Positions 1 to 8,711 are shown, counted from the stretch's first letter. The stretch is DNA of 64,000 bases from Deferribacter desulfuricans SSM1 (GCF_000010985.1 NC_013939.1:1269501-1333500); one strand, 5' to 3'. Program-made: numbers and translations. Notes: generated from the sequence alone by a model not told the origin.

Positions 1-694
1 CATTTTCACCATCAACAGAAAGGTTGATTTTGCAGCCAACTCCACAATATGAACAAACAGTTTCAACAGATTTTTTGTTATATTCATCAAGCAAAATGTT
101 ATTTTTTATAGCCCCTGTTGGGCAAAAATCTACACAAGTCCCACAAAATTCACATAGAGCTTCTTCAAAAGATTCATCAGCTCCAATGGTTAATTTTTGA
201 TTTTTACCCTTGTAAGCAAAGTTCCAGACAAATCTACATTGCAATTCTTTGCATGCAGAAACACACCTTCCGCACTGCACACATAAATTATTATCAAAGC
301 TAAAAAAAGGGTTGCTAACTATTCTATTTTCACTGAAACATCTGCTGGAAATTGATTTATAACCAAAATACTTAAATAACTTACTAAGTTCAGAAATATC
401 ATTTACTCTTTCAACATAAATATTATCAACAAGTAAATCAAAATTTATTTTTCTGAAACTTCTAAGTTCTTCATCATTTGTAATGATGTCCATCCCATCT
501 TCTATTTTGGTTTCACAGGCAGTTACAATTTTGTCATTAACTTTCACAATACAAAGCTTACATCTACCAATCGGTTTTAATCTTTTATCATAGCAAAGCT
601 TTGGGATATATATCCCCACACTCTCGCATGCGTCTATTATCGTCATTTTCTCTTTAAAACTATAATCAGCACCATTAATTGTTATCTTAATCAT
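1..694 (-). CDS. fdhA: NAD-dependent formate dehydrogenase, alpha subunit (N-terminal part, runs off window)
   Basis: Only the first 231 codons are visible. The ATG at 694 overlaps the upstream gene's TGA as ATGA, so the two are translationally coupled. Residues 1-80 are a [2Fe-2S] ferredoxin domain with C34, C45, C48 and C60. Residues 138-148 and 181-191 each hold CxxCxxCxxxC for two [4Fe-4S] clusters. Residues 214-221 (CSYCGVGC) open the molybdopterin oxidoreductase Fe4S4 domain, which separates it from NuoG-like hydrogenase subunits. Family knowledge: such proteins oxidise formate with Mo or W bis-MGD in the cytoplasm and pass electrons to a NuoEF-like partner, which is the next gene upstream. 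Oddity: the His/Cys cluster motif usually found between the [2Fe-2S] and ferredoxin domains is missing; only C119 remains there. The substrate is inferred from domain order. Confidence 0.8.
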   Translation of the reverse strand, partial: MIKITINGADYSFKEKMTIIDACESVGIYIPKLCYDKRLKPIGRCKLCIVKVNDKIVTACETKIEDGMDIITNDEELRSFRKINFDLLVDNIYVERVNDISELSKLFKYFGYKSISSRCFSENRIVSNPFFSFDNNLCVQCGRCVSACKELQCRFVWNFAYKGKNQKLTIGADESFEEALCEFCGTCVDFCPTGAIKNNILLDEYNKKSVETVCSYCGVGCKINLSVDGEN

Positions 695-2178
695 TTTGCA
701 CTCTCAAAAAAGGAATAAACACCATTTTTAATAGCTTTGCCAAGGCCACAGCGCGTACTTACTGACATTGATTCTACAATAGATTTTATATCTTCCACTT
801 TATCGTTTAAGTTATTGATGGATAAAATTTCTTCTAATTTTTGATAACCTTTATAACAAGGGATACACTGTCCACAGGATTCATCAGCAAAAAATGAGAC
901 AAAATATTTCAAAATGGATAATTTATCTCTTGATTCATCTGCTATAAAAATAGAACCCACAAAACTTTTTTCAAAATCTCTTAACTTTTTACTGAAATTA
1001 TTTTTATCTACAAAAAAACCTGAAGCCCCACCTAATATCGCAAAACCAGGATTTCCAATAGTTCTATCACAAATATTTTTGACAATCTCATTTATAGCAA
1101 CATCTAAATCTATTTCAACAACCCCTTTTTCCTTCACATCTCCGCAAACAGATATAAGCCTTTTATTCAAGTTTACTATTTTTTTTTCACATACTTCAAA
1201 AACATAGGAAAGGGTTTCAATGTTATTTACTAACGTTGGTTTACCAAAAATACCAGATTCAAAGGGATATGGCGGCTTATTTCTCGGATTCCCCCTTTTC
1301 CCCTCAAAAGATTCTATAAGCCCTGTCTCCTCACCACAAACATAAGCTCCTGCCCCTGATACAATCTCCACATTTAAACTATTAAAAAAATCTATTTCTA
1401 ACAAAAAATAACTGGTTATTTCACTTAAAATCTTTTTCTGTTTTATATATTCACCTCTAATATAAAAAATTATATCAGTAGCACCAACTATATAGGCACT
1501 TAAAATTGCTCCAGCTACAGCCACAAAAGGGTTTATTTCTAACAAAGCTCTATCTTTAAAGACAAAAGGCTCGGATTCGTCAATATTGCATACAAGATAT
1601 TTTTTGCTACTATTTATATTTTTTATTGCTTCAAACTTTTTATACGTTGGAAAATTTGCACCACCTCTCCCTCTTAAATCAGATTTTTTTACTCTTTCAA
1701 GCAAATCATCCCTATCAGCTGATAACAATTTTGTAAGAGTTGTTATATATTCATCCTTATCTCTTACATTTAAAATGAAACAATCATCGATATTCTTATT
1801 TAATACCTTAGCGCTCTCAGATTCTTTAAAAATACCTTGAACAAAACATGCCTGTTTCCCTTCTTTTATAACCGCTGGAGAGTTATCGCATAAGCCTAAA
1901 CAGTGAGTTTTAATTGCATTATCAAATAGTTCATCATTTTTGCAACATGGAGCATTGCAGGAAAGTAAATTTTTGCCATTCACATTTAATAGTGAATAAA
2001 AAGAAACAATGGAAAAAGTTTCGCTATAAGGGATACCAAATTTTCTGGCAAGCAATTTAATCGTTTTTTTGTCAATCGATGAAAATTTGTACCTTTTTGC
2101 CTCTTCTAAAAAATTTTTATAAACAAACCTATCTTTTATAAAAGCAAAGTTTCTCTTATACCTATCAACTACAGGCAT
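691..2178 (-). CDS. NuoE-NuoF fusion, NADH-binding diaphorase subunit of formate dehydrogenase
   Basis: 495 aa. Residues 1-110 are a NuoE-type thioredoxin-fold [2Fe-2S] domain with C74, C79, C93 and C97. Residues 150-420 are a NuoF-type FMN/NAD(H) domain with RGRGGANFPT near 170 and CGEETGL, followed by an SLBB-like stretch. The C-terminal [4Fe-4S] ligands are C435, C438, C441 and C477. The FMN/NAD motifs differ slightly from canonical NuoF (GANFP for GAGFP; IDESEPFVFKDR). It starts one base after the methyltransferase stop and overlaps the formate dehydrogenase alpha start. The likely role is transfer of electrons between the alpha subunit and NAD(H), as in FdsB/HndC-like proteins. It could instead serve another NAD-linked enzyme, but the adjacent alpha subunit argues against that. 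Confidence 0.85.
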   Translation of the reverse strand: MPVVDRYKRNFAFIKDRFVYKNFLEEAKRYKFSSIDKKTIKLLARKFGIPYSETFSIVSFYSLLNVNGKNLLSCNAPCCKNDELFDNAIKTHCLGLCDNSPAVIKEGKQACFVQGIFKESESAKVLNKNIDDCFILNVRDKDEYITTLTKLLSADRDDLLERVKKSDLRGRGGANFPTYKKFEAIKNINSSKKYLVCNIDESEPFVFKDRALLEINPFVAVAGAILSAYIVGATDIIFYIRGEYIKQKKILSEITSYFLLEIDFFNSLNVEIVSGAGAYVCGEETGLIESFEGKRGNPRNKPPYPFESGIFGKPTLVNNIETLSYVFEVCEKKIVNLNKRLISVCGDVKEKGVVEIDLDVAINEIVKNICDRTIGNPGFAILGGASGFFVDKNNFSKKLRDFEKSFVGSIFIADESRDKLSILKYFVSFFADESCGQCIPCYKGYQKLEEILSINNLNDKVEDIKSIVESMSVSTRCGLGKAIKNGVYSFFESAK

Positions 2179-2179
2179 T

Positions 2180-3313
2180 TTATATCTCTGAGTATATTTT
2201 GCTCAATTCGTTAAACAGTTCTGTAGAACGTTTTTTGTAAAAGAAATTTTCAGGGATTTTTACCCCTTTACTCTGAATCAAAACATTAAAGTTTGTACCA
2301 AAACCACCCTCTGGTATAATCAGAGACCTTATCCTTGCCTTATGCAAATCTGATTCTGCATATTTTATCTCATCCAAGATTCCACTTTGTAAGAGAAAAA
2401 GCCACTGTGGCTCAAAATTTACAACATCCAATCCGCTCTCTTTCCCATACTCCATAAGAGCAGAAAAATCCACAAATGCAGTTATATCTTGATAACCAAC
2501 CCTTTCAAAAAAATCGTTATTTTGAGTATGTTTGAAATAACAGGTAACAGTACCATCCATCCTAAATGGAGCATACAATTGTTTGGCCTCAAAACCATAA
2601 TCAATTGTAACAACCAGCCCTTTATTTATCTTTTTACCCAAATCTCTAATCCATTTCACTGCATCAAGGTTTATATCAGCGATTTGTTTATCCACCAGTT
2701 TTATATTTAATCTATTGATATATTCCTTTAACTCTTCGGTGGAAAAATCATCAGGATAAAACTGCAATTTATCATCATGATAAATCACATAAAGCTCTTT
2801 TAATTCTCCCGATATATTAATGATTCTATGTACAGGGAAAGCATCAACTAATTCGTTTGAAAAAAATACACCATCAAAATCCCTTAATTCTTTAAATGAA
2901 TGCCAAGAAATCTTTCCTTCATGAGCTTTAAGCAACTCCTTTTGCTTATCTATTAAATATTCACTCTTTTCGATAATAATATATTCTATTTTTTCATAAA
3001 ATTGAGGCTCCTCATCCTTATAAAAATTAAGGATATCATTTGCCAGCATCCCACTACCAGCACCCATTTCACAAAGTACCGGCTCAAGATCCAACTCATT
3101 TATCGCTTTTAAAAAGCCTCTTGCCAGAGACCTACCAAAAGACTCTGAAGCATCAACAGAAGTGTAAAAACTACCCTGCATCCCAAATGGGTTCTCTTTT
3201 TGATAATACCCATATTGAGGATGATAAAGAGCCAGATTCATAAACTCAGCAAACGTCATTTTTTTATTTTTAACTTTTTCAATTATCAACTCTCTCAATT
3301 CGTCCATAATCAC
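2180..3313 (-). CDS. SAM-dependent methyltransferase, MidA/NDUFAF7 family (DUF185)
   Basis: 377 aa. The N-terminal region (MTFAEFMNLALYHPQYGYY near 19-37, then GSFYTSVDASESFGR) and the SAM-binding motif EMGAGSGMLA near 101-110 are diagnostic of the family. Human NDUFAF7 methylates an arginine of complex I subunit NDUFS2; bacterial targets are mostly unknown. Here the gene lies directly upstream of NuoE/NuoF-like and NuoG-like subunits, suggesting that it modifies or helps assemble that enzyme. The start overlaps the tonB stop by four bases (ATGA). The family call is strong; the substrate is unknown. Confidence 0.85.
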   Translation of the reverse strand: MIMDELRELIIEKVKNKKMTFAEFMNLALYHPQYGYYQKENPFGMQGSFYTSVDASESFGRSLARGFLKAINELDLEPVLCEMGAGSGMLANDILNFYKDEEPQFYEKIEYIIIEKSEYLIDKQKELLKAHEGKISWHSFKELRDFDGVFFSNELVDAFPVHRIINISGELKELYVIYHDDKLQFYPDDFSTEELKEYINRLNIKLVDKQIADINLDAVKWIRDLGKKINKGLVVTIDYGFEAKQLYAPFRMDGTVTCYFKHTQNNDFFERVGYQDITAFVDFSALMEYGKESGLDVVNFEPQWLFLLQSGILDEIKYAESDLHKARIRSLIIPEGGFGTNFNVLIQSKGVKIPENFFYKKRSTELFNELSKIYSEI

Positions 3314-4032
3314 TCCACCTTAAAAAATAGTACTATTTCTACCTCATCAGGTTTGGTATAATCAACCGCATCAAACCTTAACCTTTTAATAAAATTAATT
3401 GCAATATTTTCAACATAACTACTGCTTCTTGTAACAAATCTTATATCGTAAGGGATTCCATAATTATCAACCTTGAATTTTAAAGTGATTTTAGTATCTT
3501 TTTCAAGCTGAAACTTTGGCTTAGGAGGCTCATATATAATCTTCCTTCTAATATTCGAAATCTTTTTTATCTCATAAAAATCACTGTTTTTCGATGCTGA
3601 TATTTCATTGTTTTTTTGGTTATACTCTTTTAAAACTTCCTCTTTAGTCTTTGCAAGTTCACTATTTAATTCAACTTTATTAGCTGATTTCTCCCCTTCT
3701 AACTGCACATTTTCAAACTCAGGTATTAAAATCTTCTCTAAATTGTTAGCAACAGGTAAATCAACATTGCTATCAACCTGTTTGCTTTGATTTTTATTCC
3801 TTTTCAACTTCTCTTTAATCTTATTCAAATCAAATTTTTTAATGGGGTTTTGTAGTTTGTTTGAGCTTTTAATTCTTTTTGAAACTGCACTCTTTTTAAC
3901 AATTTTTAACTCTATTTCACGTGGTTTTAAATTTTTAAAATCTATGCGCAACTCTGGTAAGATTAAAATAATCATTAAATGAAATATTAGAGATAATATT
4001 AAAAAACCCAATAATCTTGAATAAATAATCAT
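3310..4032 (-). CDS. tonB: TonB-like energy transducer
   Basis: 240 aa. One N-terminal membrane helix (about 8-28) is followed by a long Lys/Asn/Glu-rich periplasmic linker. The C-terminal TonB-type domain (about 165-240) includes KITLKFKVDNYGIPYDIRFV and ends EIVLFFKVE. The linker is Lys-rich rather than Pro-rich, as in many low-GC genomes. The start overlaps exbD by ATGA and the stop overlaps the methyltransferase gene. With ExbB and ExbD it would carry proton-motive energy to an outer-membrane partner. No TonB-dependent receptor lies in the window. TolA is an alternative, but the C-terminal fold signature reads as TonB. Confidence 0.8.
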   Translation of the reverse strand: MIIYSRLLGFLILSLIFHLMIILILPELRIDFKNLKPREIELKIVKKSAVSKRIKSSNKLQNPIKKFDLNKIKEKLKRNKNQSKQVDSNVDLPVANNLEKILIPEFENVQLEGEKSANKVELNSELAKTKEEVLKEYNQKNNEISASKNSDFYEIKKISNIRRKIIYEPPKPKFQLEKDTKITLKFKVDNYGIPYDIRFVTRSSSYVENIAINFIKRLRFDAVDYTKPDEVEIVLFFKVE

Positions 4033-4430
4033 TCCTCTTCTACTGCAATAGTAAACCTATCAAAACCCGCCCTTTTACACTGATCCATCACATAAACCAC
4101 AGTCCCGTGTTTTGCATTTTTATCGGCCTGCAATATTACTGGTAAATTTTCATTAGTTTTTTTCATCTTCGTTAAGGTTTTATATAAAGCAAATTTTGGT
4201 ATCTCTTTCTTATTTATAAATATTTTATTTTTATTATCAACAACAATTACAATACTTTTGTTTACAGCTTGCTCATCACCTTTAGCTTTTGGCAGATCTA
4301 CTTTTAACGCATTGGTATAGATAAAAGTTGTTGAAACCATAAAAAATATCAATAGTAAAAACACTACGTCGATAAGAGGAGTTAAATTAATATCTAAACC
4401 AGTACCCTTCTCTTTTTTAGAAAATCTCAT
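4029..4430 (-). CDS. exbD: ExbD/TolR biopolymer transport protein
   Basis: 133 aa, the usual length. A short cytoplasmic tail is followed by one membrane helix, LTPLIDVVFLLLIFFMVSTT (residues 16-35). D21 is the conserved proton-carrying aspartate. The periplasmic domain (45-133) includes the expected VILQADKNAKHGTVVYVMD segment. It is one base downstream of exbB and overlaps tonB, so the three form one coupled unit. Confidence 0.93.
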   Translation of the reverse strand: MRFSKKEKGTGLDINLTPLIDVVFLLLIFFMVSTTFIYTNALKVDLPKAKGDEQAVNKSIVIVVDNKNKIFINKKEIPKFALYKTLTKMKKTNENLPVILQADKNAKHGTVVYVMDQCKRAGFDRFTIAVEEE

Positions 4431-4431
4431 C

Positions 4432-5037
4432 CTAACCCTCTTTAAAAATTAAGTTTATTACCTTTGCTGTGGCTTTTTCCATCTCCAATGTGAGTTTTTC
4501 AGATCTGTGTCTTACAATGTGGTAAAAAAGAACTGTAGGAATTGCAACAGATAAACCAGCCGCAGTAGTAAGAAGTGCCTCAGATATCCCACCAGCTAAA
4601 GCCTGAGCATTACCCACACCTTGCTCAGAAATTACAATAAATGTCTTTATCATACCCAAGACAGTACCTAAAAGTCCTAATAGTGGGGCAATATTACCTA
4701 TTGTTTGCAAGGTAGGTAAGAATCTCTCCAACTTGGAAGCTTGAAATCTCCCAGTTTCTTCAGCAAGCTCCATGAGTCTTGTAACTGGCAAATCTAAATT
4801 ATTTAATATTTCATACGCAATTTCACTCATAGGATTTTTCTGTAATTCACATAAATTTTTTGCATCCTCAAAATCCTTTTTTTCTAAATAAATGTATAGT
4901 TTCTCCATAAACGTTGATGGAACAAAATTATTTTTCCTCAAAGTAAACAATCTTTCCAAAAAAACAGCCAAAGATATCACAGAAAGCGCAATAATTGGGT
5001 ACATAAGTACCCCACCCTTTTGTATAATTTCAAACAT
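4432..5037 (-). CDS. exbB: ExbB/TolQ/MotA family proton channel subunit
   Basis: 201 aa with three membrane helices (about 9-28, 112-133 and 145-170). The hallmark motifs are GNIAPLLGLLGTVLGMI and ALLTTAAGLSVAIPTVLFYH. It forms the inner-membrane proton channel with ExbD. The gene directly abuts the TPR gene upstream (stop at 5038) and exbD downstream. Together with the TPR protein it resembles TPR-ExbB-ExbD-TonB sets whose cargo is unknown. Confidence 0.92.
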   Translation of the reverse strand: MFEIIQKGGVLMYPIIALSVISLAVFLERLFTLRKNNFVPSTFMEKLYIYLEKKDFEDAKNLCELQKNPMSEIAYEILNNLDLPVTRLMELAEETGRFQASKLERFLPTLQTIGNIAPLLGLLGTVLGMIKTFIVISEQGVGNAQALAGGISEALLTTAAGLSVAIPTVLFYHIVRHRSEKLTLEMEKATAKVINLIFKEG

Positions 5038-7668
5038 TTATCCCTCCACTTTTTTTAATATTTTCTCTATTTTTTCAGCCTTATCTTTTTTCCCCATCTT
5101 TAAATAACAATCTTTTGCATATTCCAAAGATTTTTTAACATATTTACTATCCTTAAATAGATAATATACTTTAAGAAAATGCTTTAAGGCATAGATATAA
5201 TCTTTTTTATTAAAAAGATAAACCCCTTTAAAATACAATCCAGCTGGCACAAAATCTTTATCACCACTTTCTAATAGTTCCATAATATACTGATAGCTAT
5301 CTTCACCAATAGTTTTCAAAAGATTTAAATATCTTTCAAGCCCATGATAGTATAAATTAATATCCTTATCTTTAAAAAATAAACTGTTTGTTAAAACCTC
5401 TTCTGCATCGTTTGATAAATCAATAATCTCTTTTCTACTCACATATTCATAACCACTTGATTTTTCCAATAACATTTTAAAAATTTCATAAGCTTTTTTA
5501 TTATCAATATATTTTAAGCATTTTGCTTTTACAAAAAGTGCTTCATTGTTTTTGCTCTTTTTATAAGCCGTATCAGCATCAATTACGCAATTTTGATACA
5601 ATTTATTTTTTTCATAAAAATTTGCTCTCAATAAAAGTGCTTCAGATTGATATTTTGAATTTGGATACTTTTTAAAAAAGTAATTTATGTATTTTATATA
5701 ATTTTCCTTATCATCATTTTCAAAAGAAATTTTCGCTAATTGCAAAACTATAAAATCTTTATCCTGGAAATCATACTTTTCAATAATCTTTGCAATATCG
5801 TTTACAAAATTTTTCTCATTTTGTTCTTTTTTAATATTAATAAGTCCATAAATTGTATCAAAAAGATACTCTTTTTTATTAAGCAATGTTAAAAACAGAT
5901 TTTCTGCCTCTTTATATTTTTTTAGTGAATATAATGATTTAGCTTTTAGCAACATAAGATAGTGATCATTAATATTTGATTTATCGATATAATAGATTAC
6001 TTTGTCATATTTGCCAGCTAAAAACAGAAATTTTACCCCTTCTCTTAGAAATTTTAAATTATTAACATGTTTATTTAATATTTTTTCCCCTTTATTCAGT
6101 CTGTCAGTTTTAAAATAAATCAACATTTTTAAAAATTGAGTGTCTTCATCTTCATTCGACAATTTTTCAAGTTCATTAGAAGCCTGATTATATTTTTTTA
6201 AGTTATATAAAGATGCTGCTCTAAGAAAGAAAACCCTATTATCTTCTACTCCTTCAGTTATTTTTAATACATCACTATACTTTTTAAGATTATAAAAAAC
6301 CTCAGCTTTTATTCTCTTACAAAGCATTGTATCACAATCAGCTACCAATAAAAATGCATCGTTATATCTTTTGTTAATGATTCGTATTTGAGCAACAATA
6401 AATCTTGCAATATCAATTTTTGTATCATCAAATGACTCATTTAAGTATTGGGTCAACAATTTTTCTGCTTTATCTAAGTCGATATAAACATAGCATATTC
6501 CTTTGTAAAGAATTGACTCTTTGTAAAGCTTGTCATTGAAAATTATTTTATCAAAATTTAAAATAGCCTTTTCATAATTATTATTTTTATAAAAGTACAA
6601 ACCCAGATAAAAATATTTATACTCTTCAAGTTTACTATCTATAAATTGAATATTTTCCACTGATTTATAAGAAATATCAGGAAAATATTTAGAGAAATAA
6701 AACAACATCAAAGATAGTTTATCAATATCTTTAAACTGATTTATCTTTTCATCAGAAAAAATACCTTTTAATATTTCAAGTTTTACATTAAAATATTCAT
6801 TAAAATATTTATCAGTAATACTATTTATAAGCTGTTCAGCTTCATCAAGCCTATTTAAAATTATTAAAGAATCAACAATAAATGGAGCGACATTATCACT
6901 TCTATAATCTAAAGAAACAACTTCATCATACTTGCCAGTAAAATACAAAGAAAGCACCAAAAAATCTTTGATAAAATCATAATCATAATTTGTTGATTTT
7001 ATAAAATCGATAATTTCATAGTATTTTTGCATCGACCTTAATGTGCTTAAATAAACATATATAGAAAAAGGTGTCTTTTCTTCTAACTTATCAAAAACTT
7101 TTAAAAGATTTTTGTCTTTGGTTTCGTATAAATTTTCAAAATAAAAATCTGTTGCAACATTTTTGTAGATATTATCTGATAAAATTATGCTTTCTAATTG
7201 CTGATACGCATCTTTTTTAAACCCTGTCTTAAAAAGTGATATTGCATAAATAAGCTCAACTTCATCTTTTATTTCTTTAGTCTTAATTTTTTCATAATAT
7301 TTTTTATAGTTTTCCAAAACCGAGATATAATCTCCCGATAAAAACTTCTTTATCAAATAATTTCTATAAGCCTTCTCTCCAACAAAAATTGCCGATAACC
7401 CTGTACCAAACTTTGTTGAATAAATCCCTCCAGGATCTTTTGCACTATATTCTTTTTTTTCAGGTGTCTTTATTTTAACTTTTACATCTTCAAGATAACT
7501 TGAAAAATTAGAAACACCTTGAAACTCAATTTTTACGTTTGTAAAAGTTGGTTTTACATCAAAATTGCTTATTTCCTTGCCAATAAAAGAAAATTTAGGG
7601 ACTTCAATTGCAGCATAACCAACAGAATAGACAAAAAACAAACAGATTAAAAGTAATCTTTTTAACAT
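5038..7668 (-). CDS. Large periplasmic tetratricopeptide-repeat protein
   Basis: 876 aa from the ATG at 7668. This start gives a clean signal peptide (MLKRLLLICLFFVYSVGYA) directly before mature sequence; the open frame extends 24 codons further upstream without signal-like sequence. The mature protein is a long array of helix-turn-helix repeats of roughly 30-35 residues, such as YKYFYLGLYFYKNNNYEKAI and PAGLYFKGVYLFNKKDYIYA. No catalytic motif is seen. It starts one base after the stop of a small upstream gene and has no strong ribosome binding site of its own, so coupling is likely. It precedes exbB-exbD-tonB, suggesting a periplasmic scaffold for that motor. Function unknown. Confidence 0.8.
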   Translation of the reverse strand: MLKRLLLICLFFVYSVGYAAIEVPKFSFIGKEISNFDVKPTFTNVKIEFQGVSNFSSYLEDVKVKIKTPEKKEYSAKDPGGIYSTKFGTGLSAIFVGEKAYRNYLIKKFLSGDYISVLENYKKYYEKIKTKEIKDEVELIYAISLFKTGFKKDAYQQLESIILSDNIYKNVATDFYFENLYETKDKNLLKVFDKLEEKTPFSIYVYLSTLRSMQKYYEIIDFIKSTNYDYDFIKDFLVLSLYFTGKYDEVVSLDYRSDNVAPFIVDSLIILNRLDEAEQLINSITDKYFNEYFNVKLEILKGIFSDEKINQFKDIDKLSLMLFYFSKYFPDISYKSVENIQFIDSKLEEYKYFYLGLYFYKNNNYEKAILNFDKIIFNDKLYKESILYKGICYVYIDLDKAEKLLTQYLNESFDDTKIDIARFIVAQIRIINKRYNDAFLLVADCDTMLCKRIKAEVFYNLKKYSDVLKITEGVEDNRVFFLRAASLYNLKKYNQASNELEKLSNEDEDTQFLKMLIYFKTDRLNKGEKILNKHVNNLKFLREGVKFLFLAGKYDKVIYYIDKSNINDHYLMLLKAKSLYSLKKYKEAENLFLTLLNKKEYLFDTIYGLINIKKEQNEKNFVNDIAKIIEKYDFQDKDFIVLQLAKISFENDDKENYIKYINYFFKKYPNSKYQSEALLLRANFYEKNKLYQNCVIDADTAYKKSKNNEALFVKAKCLKYIDNKKAYEIFKMLLEKSSGYEYVSRKEIIDLSNDAEEVLTNSLFFKDKDINLYYHGLERYLNLLKTIGEDSYQYIMELLESGDKDFVPAGLYFKGVYLFNKKDYIYALKHFLKVYYLFKDSKYVKKSLEYAKDCYLKMGKKDKAEKIEKILKKVEG

Positions 7669-7669
7669 T

Positions 7670-7795
7670 TTATTGAGTATTAGTTTGCTCTGGTGATGTT
7701 GGATTGCTATTAGAGCACCCTTCACAACCATAAAAAGCAACTACAGACACAAACAGCAACAAACTTATTAATAAAATTTTAATTATTCTTCCCAT
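7670..7795 (-). CDS. Small membrane or lipoprotein-like gene (41 aa) nested in the surE end
   Basis: A 41-codon frame starts at the ATG at 7795, inside the last codons of surE. AAGGAGG sits seven bases upstream, the best ribosome binding site in this operon. The product begins MGRIIKILLISLLLFVSVVA, then FYGCEGCSNSNPTSPEQTNT: a positively charged start, a hydrophobic stretch, a Cys pair and a short Ser/Asn/Pro tail. This looks like a small lipoprotein, although the residues before Cys24 (FYG) are not an ideal lipobox. It ends one base before the TPR start, which would explain how that weakly primed gene is translated. The function is unknown. Confidence 0.6.
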   Translation of the reverse strand: MGRIIKILLISLLLFVSVVAFYGCEGCSNSNPTSPEQTNTQ

Positions 7796-8547
7796 TTAAG
7801 TTCCTCCTTGTCAATCTCCTTAAAGAACGAGTAATCTGTAAGATCATACTTTAATGGCGTAACACTAATATAGCCGTTTTTAACCGCCTTGTCATCACTA
7901 TTCTCGCCATTATCGTCAATAATCTTTTCCCCTGTAAGCCAGAAATATGTATTCCCTCTTGGGTCAACCCTTTTCTCAAAGGTATCAAGATAACGCGTTT
8001 TACCTTGAACAGTATATTTCCAACCTTTAATTTCCTCACGTTTTAAAGGTGGAACGTTTACATTAAAAAGCAAGTGATTTATTTCCTTATTACCATAAAG
8101 ATATTTTGCAAAAAATGAGCCAAATTTTGCTGCAACAGAAAAATCATCATACTCAACTGATGCTAAGCTTATTGCAAAAGATGTTACACCAAGCATAGCA
8201 CCTTCAGTAGCAGCGGAGACAGTCCCAGAATAAATAACATTTGAAGAGAGATTTGCCCCATGATTGATGCCTGAAACTACAAGATCAGGTTTTGTCGTCA
8301 AAATATCATCAAAAGCTAATTTCACACAATCAGCTGGTGTGCCTTTAACTCCATAGCCAAAGAACCTGTTTCTACGAGTAACTTCATAAATTCTTAAAGG
8401 ATCAGAAATAGTGATAGCATGACCCACAGCACTTTGCTCAGTAATTGGTGCGACAACAATGACTTCTGCTATTTTAACCAGTTCCTCATAAAGAGCATAA
8501 ATCCCTTTAGAATATATACCATCATCATTAGTTAGTAATATTTTCAT
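7783..8547 (-). CDS. surE: 5'/3'-nucleotidase SurE
   Basis: 254 aa from the ATG at 8547, which has GGAGGAG six bases upstream; the open frame also has an in-frame TTG at 8562 that lies before this site. It opens MKILLTNDDGI with the metal-binding D8-D9 pair. It also holds SAVGHAITISDPLR, VVSGINHGANLSSNVIYSGT and the C-terminal VTPLKYDLTDY typical of SurE. The family dephosphorylates nucleoside monophosphates in the cytoplasm and is linked to stress survival. It appears to be first in the minus-strand operon that runs to the window start. Confidence 0.95.
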   Translation of the reverse strand: MKILLTNDDGIYSKGIYALYEELVKIAEVIVVAPITEQSAVGHAITISDPLRIYEVTRRNRFFGYGVKGTPADCVKLAFDDILTTKPDLVVSGINHGANLSSNVIYSGTVSAATEGAMLGVTSFAISLASVEYDDFSVAAKFGSFFAKYLYGNKEINHLLFNVNVPPLKREEIKGWKYTVQGKTRYLDTFEKRVDPRGNTYFWLTGEKIIDDNGENSDDKAVKNGYISVTPLKYDLTDYSFFKEIDKEELKWEE

Positions 8548-8568
8548 TATCAACTCCTCCAAAATATA

Positions 8569-8595
8569 TTTATATCAAAAATAGGTTTTATTCAA
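8569..8595 (-). promoter_or_regulatory. Candidate promoter of the surE operon
   Basis: On the minus strand TTGAAT (8595-8590) is followed after 15 bases by TATAAA (8574-8569). That is a slightly short spacer for a housekeeping sigma factor. It lies about 20 bases before the surE ribosome binding site. No other good candidate was seen between the repeats and surE. Confidence 0.35.
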
Positions 8596-8650
8596 CCTCG
8601 CATTTTCATATTTTGAAGCTATTTGCACATCTAAAGCTGCTAAATATCTC

Positions 8651-8711
8651 AGATTGCTGCGCTAACGCTCGCAATGACAAATTTTGGGGTCATTGCGACC
8701 CCGCCATTTAA
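8651..8711. repeat. Palindromic interspersed repeat, copy 1
   Basis: It starts AGATTGCTGC, then has TCGCAATGAC facing GTCATTGCGA, and ends in CCCCGCCATTTA. The inner GCAATGAC/GTCATTGC arms can form a hairpin. It lies between divergent surE and mrp. The same modules occur at 11593, 36103, 36197, 39223, 41992, 59837, 60064 and 63111. Confidence 0.8.

Noticed and set aside
118-303. Open frame on the plus strand at the window start
   Set aside because: It lies inside the formate dehydrogenase alpha subunit, whose cysteine motifs are unambiguous on the other strand.
8651-8711. Palindromic repeats as tRNA or structured RNA genes
   Set aside because: No tRNA cloverleaf or anticodon arm can be drawn; the same sequence recurs at many sites with shuffled modules.
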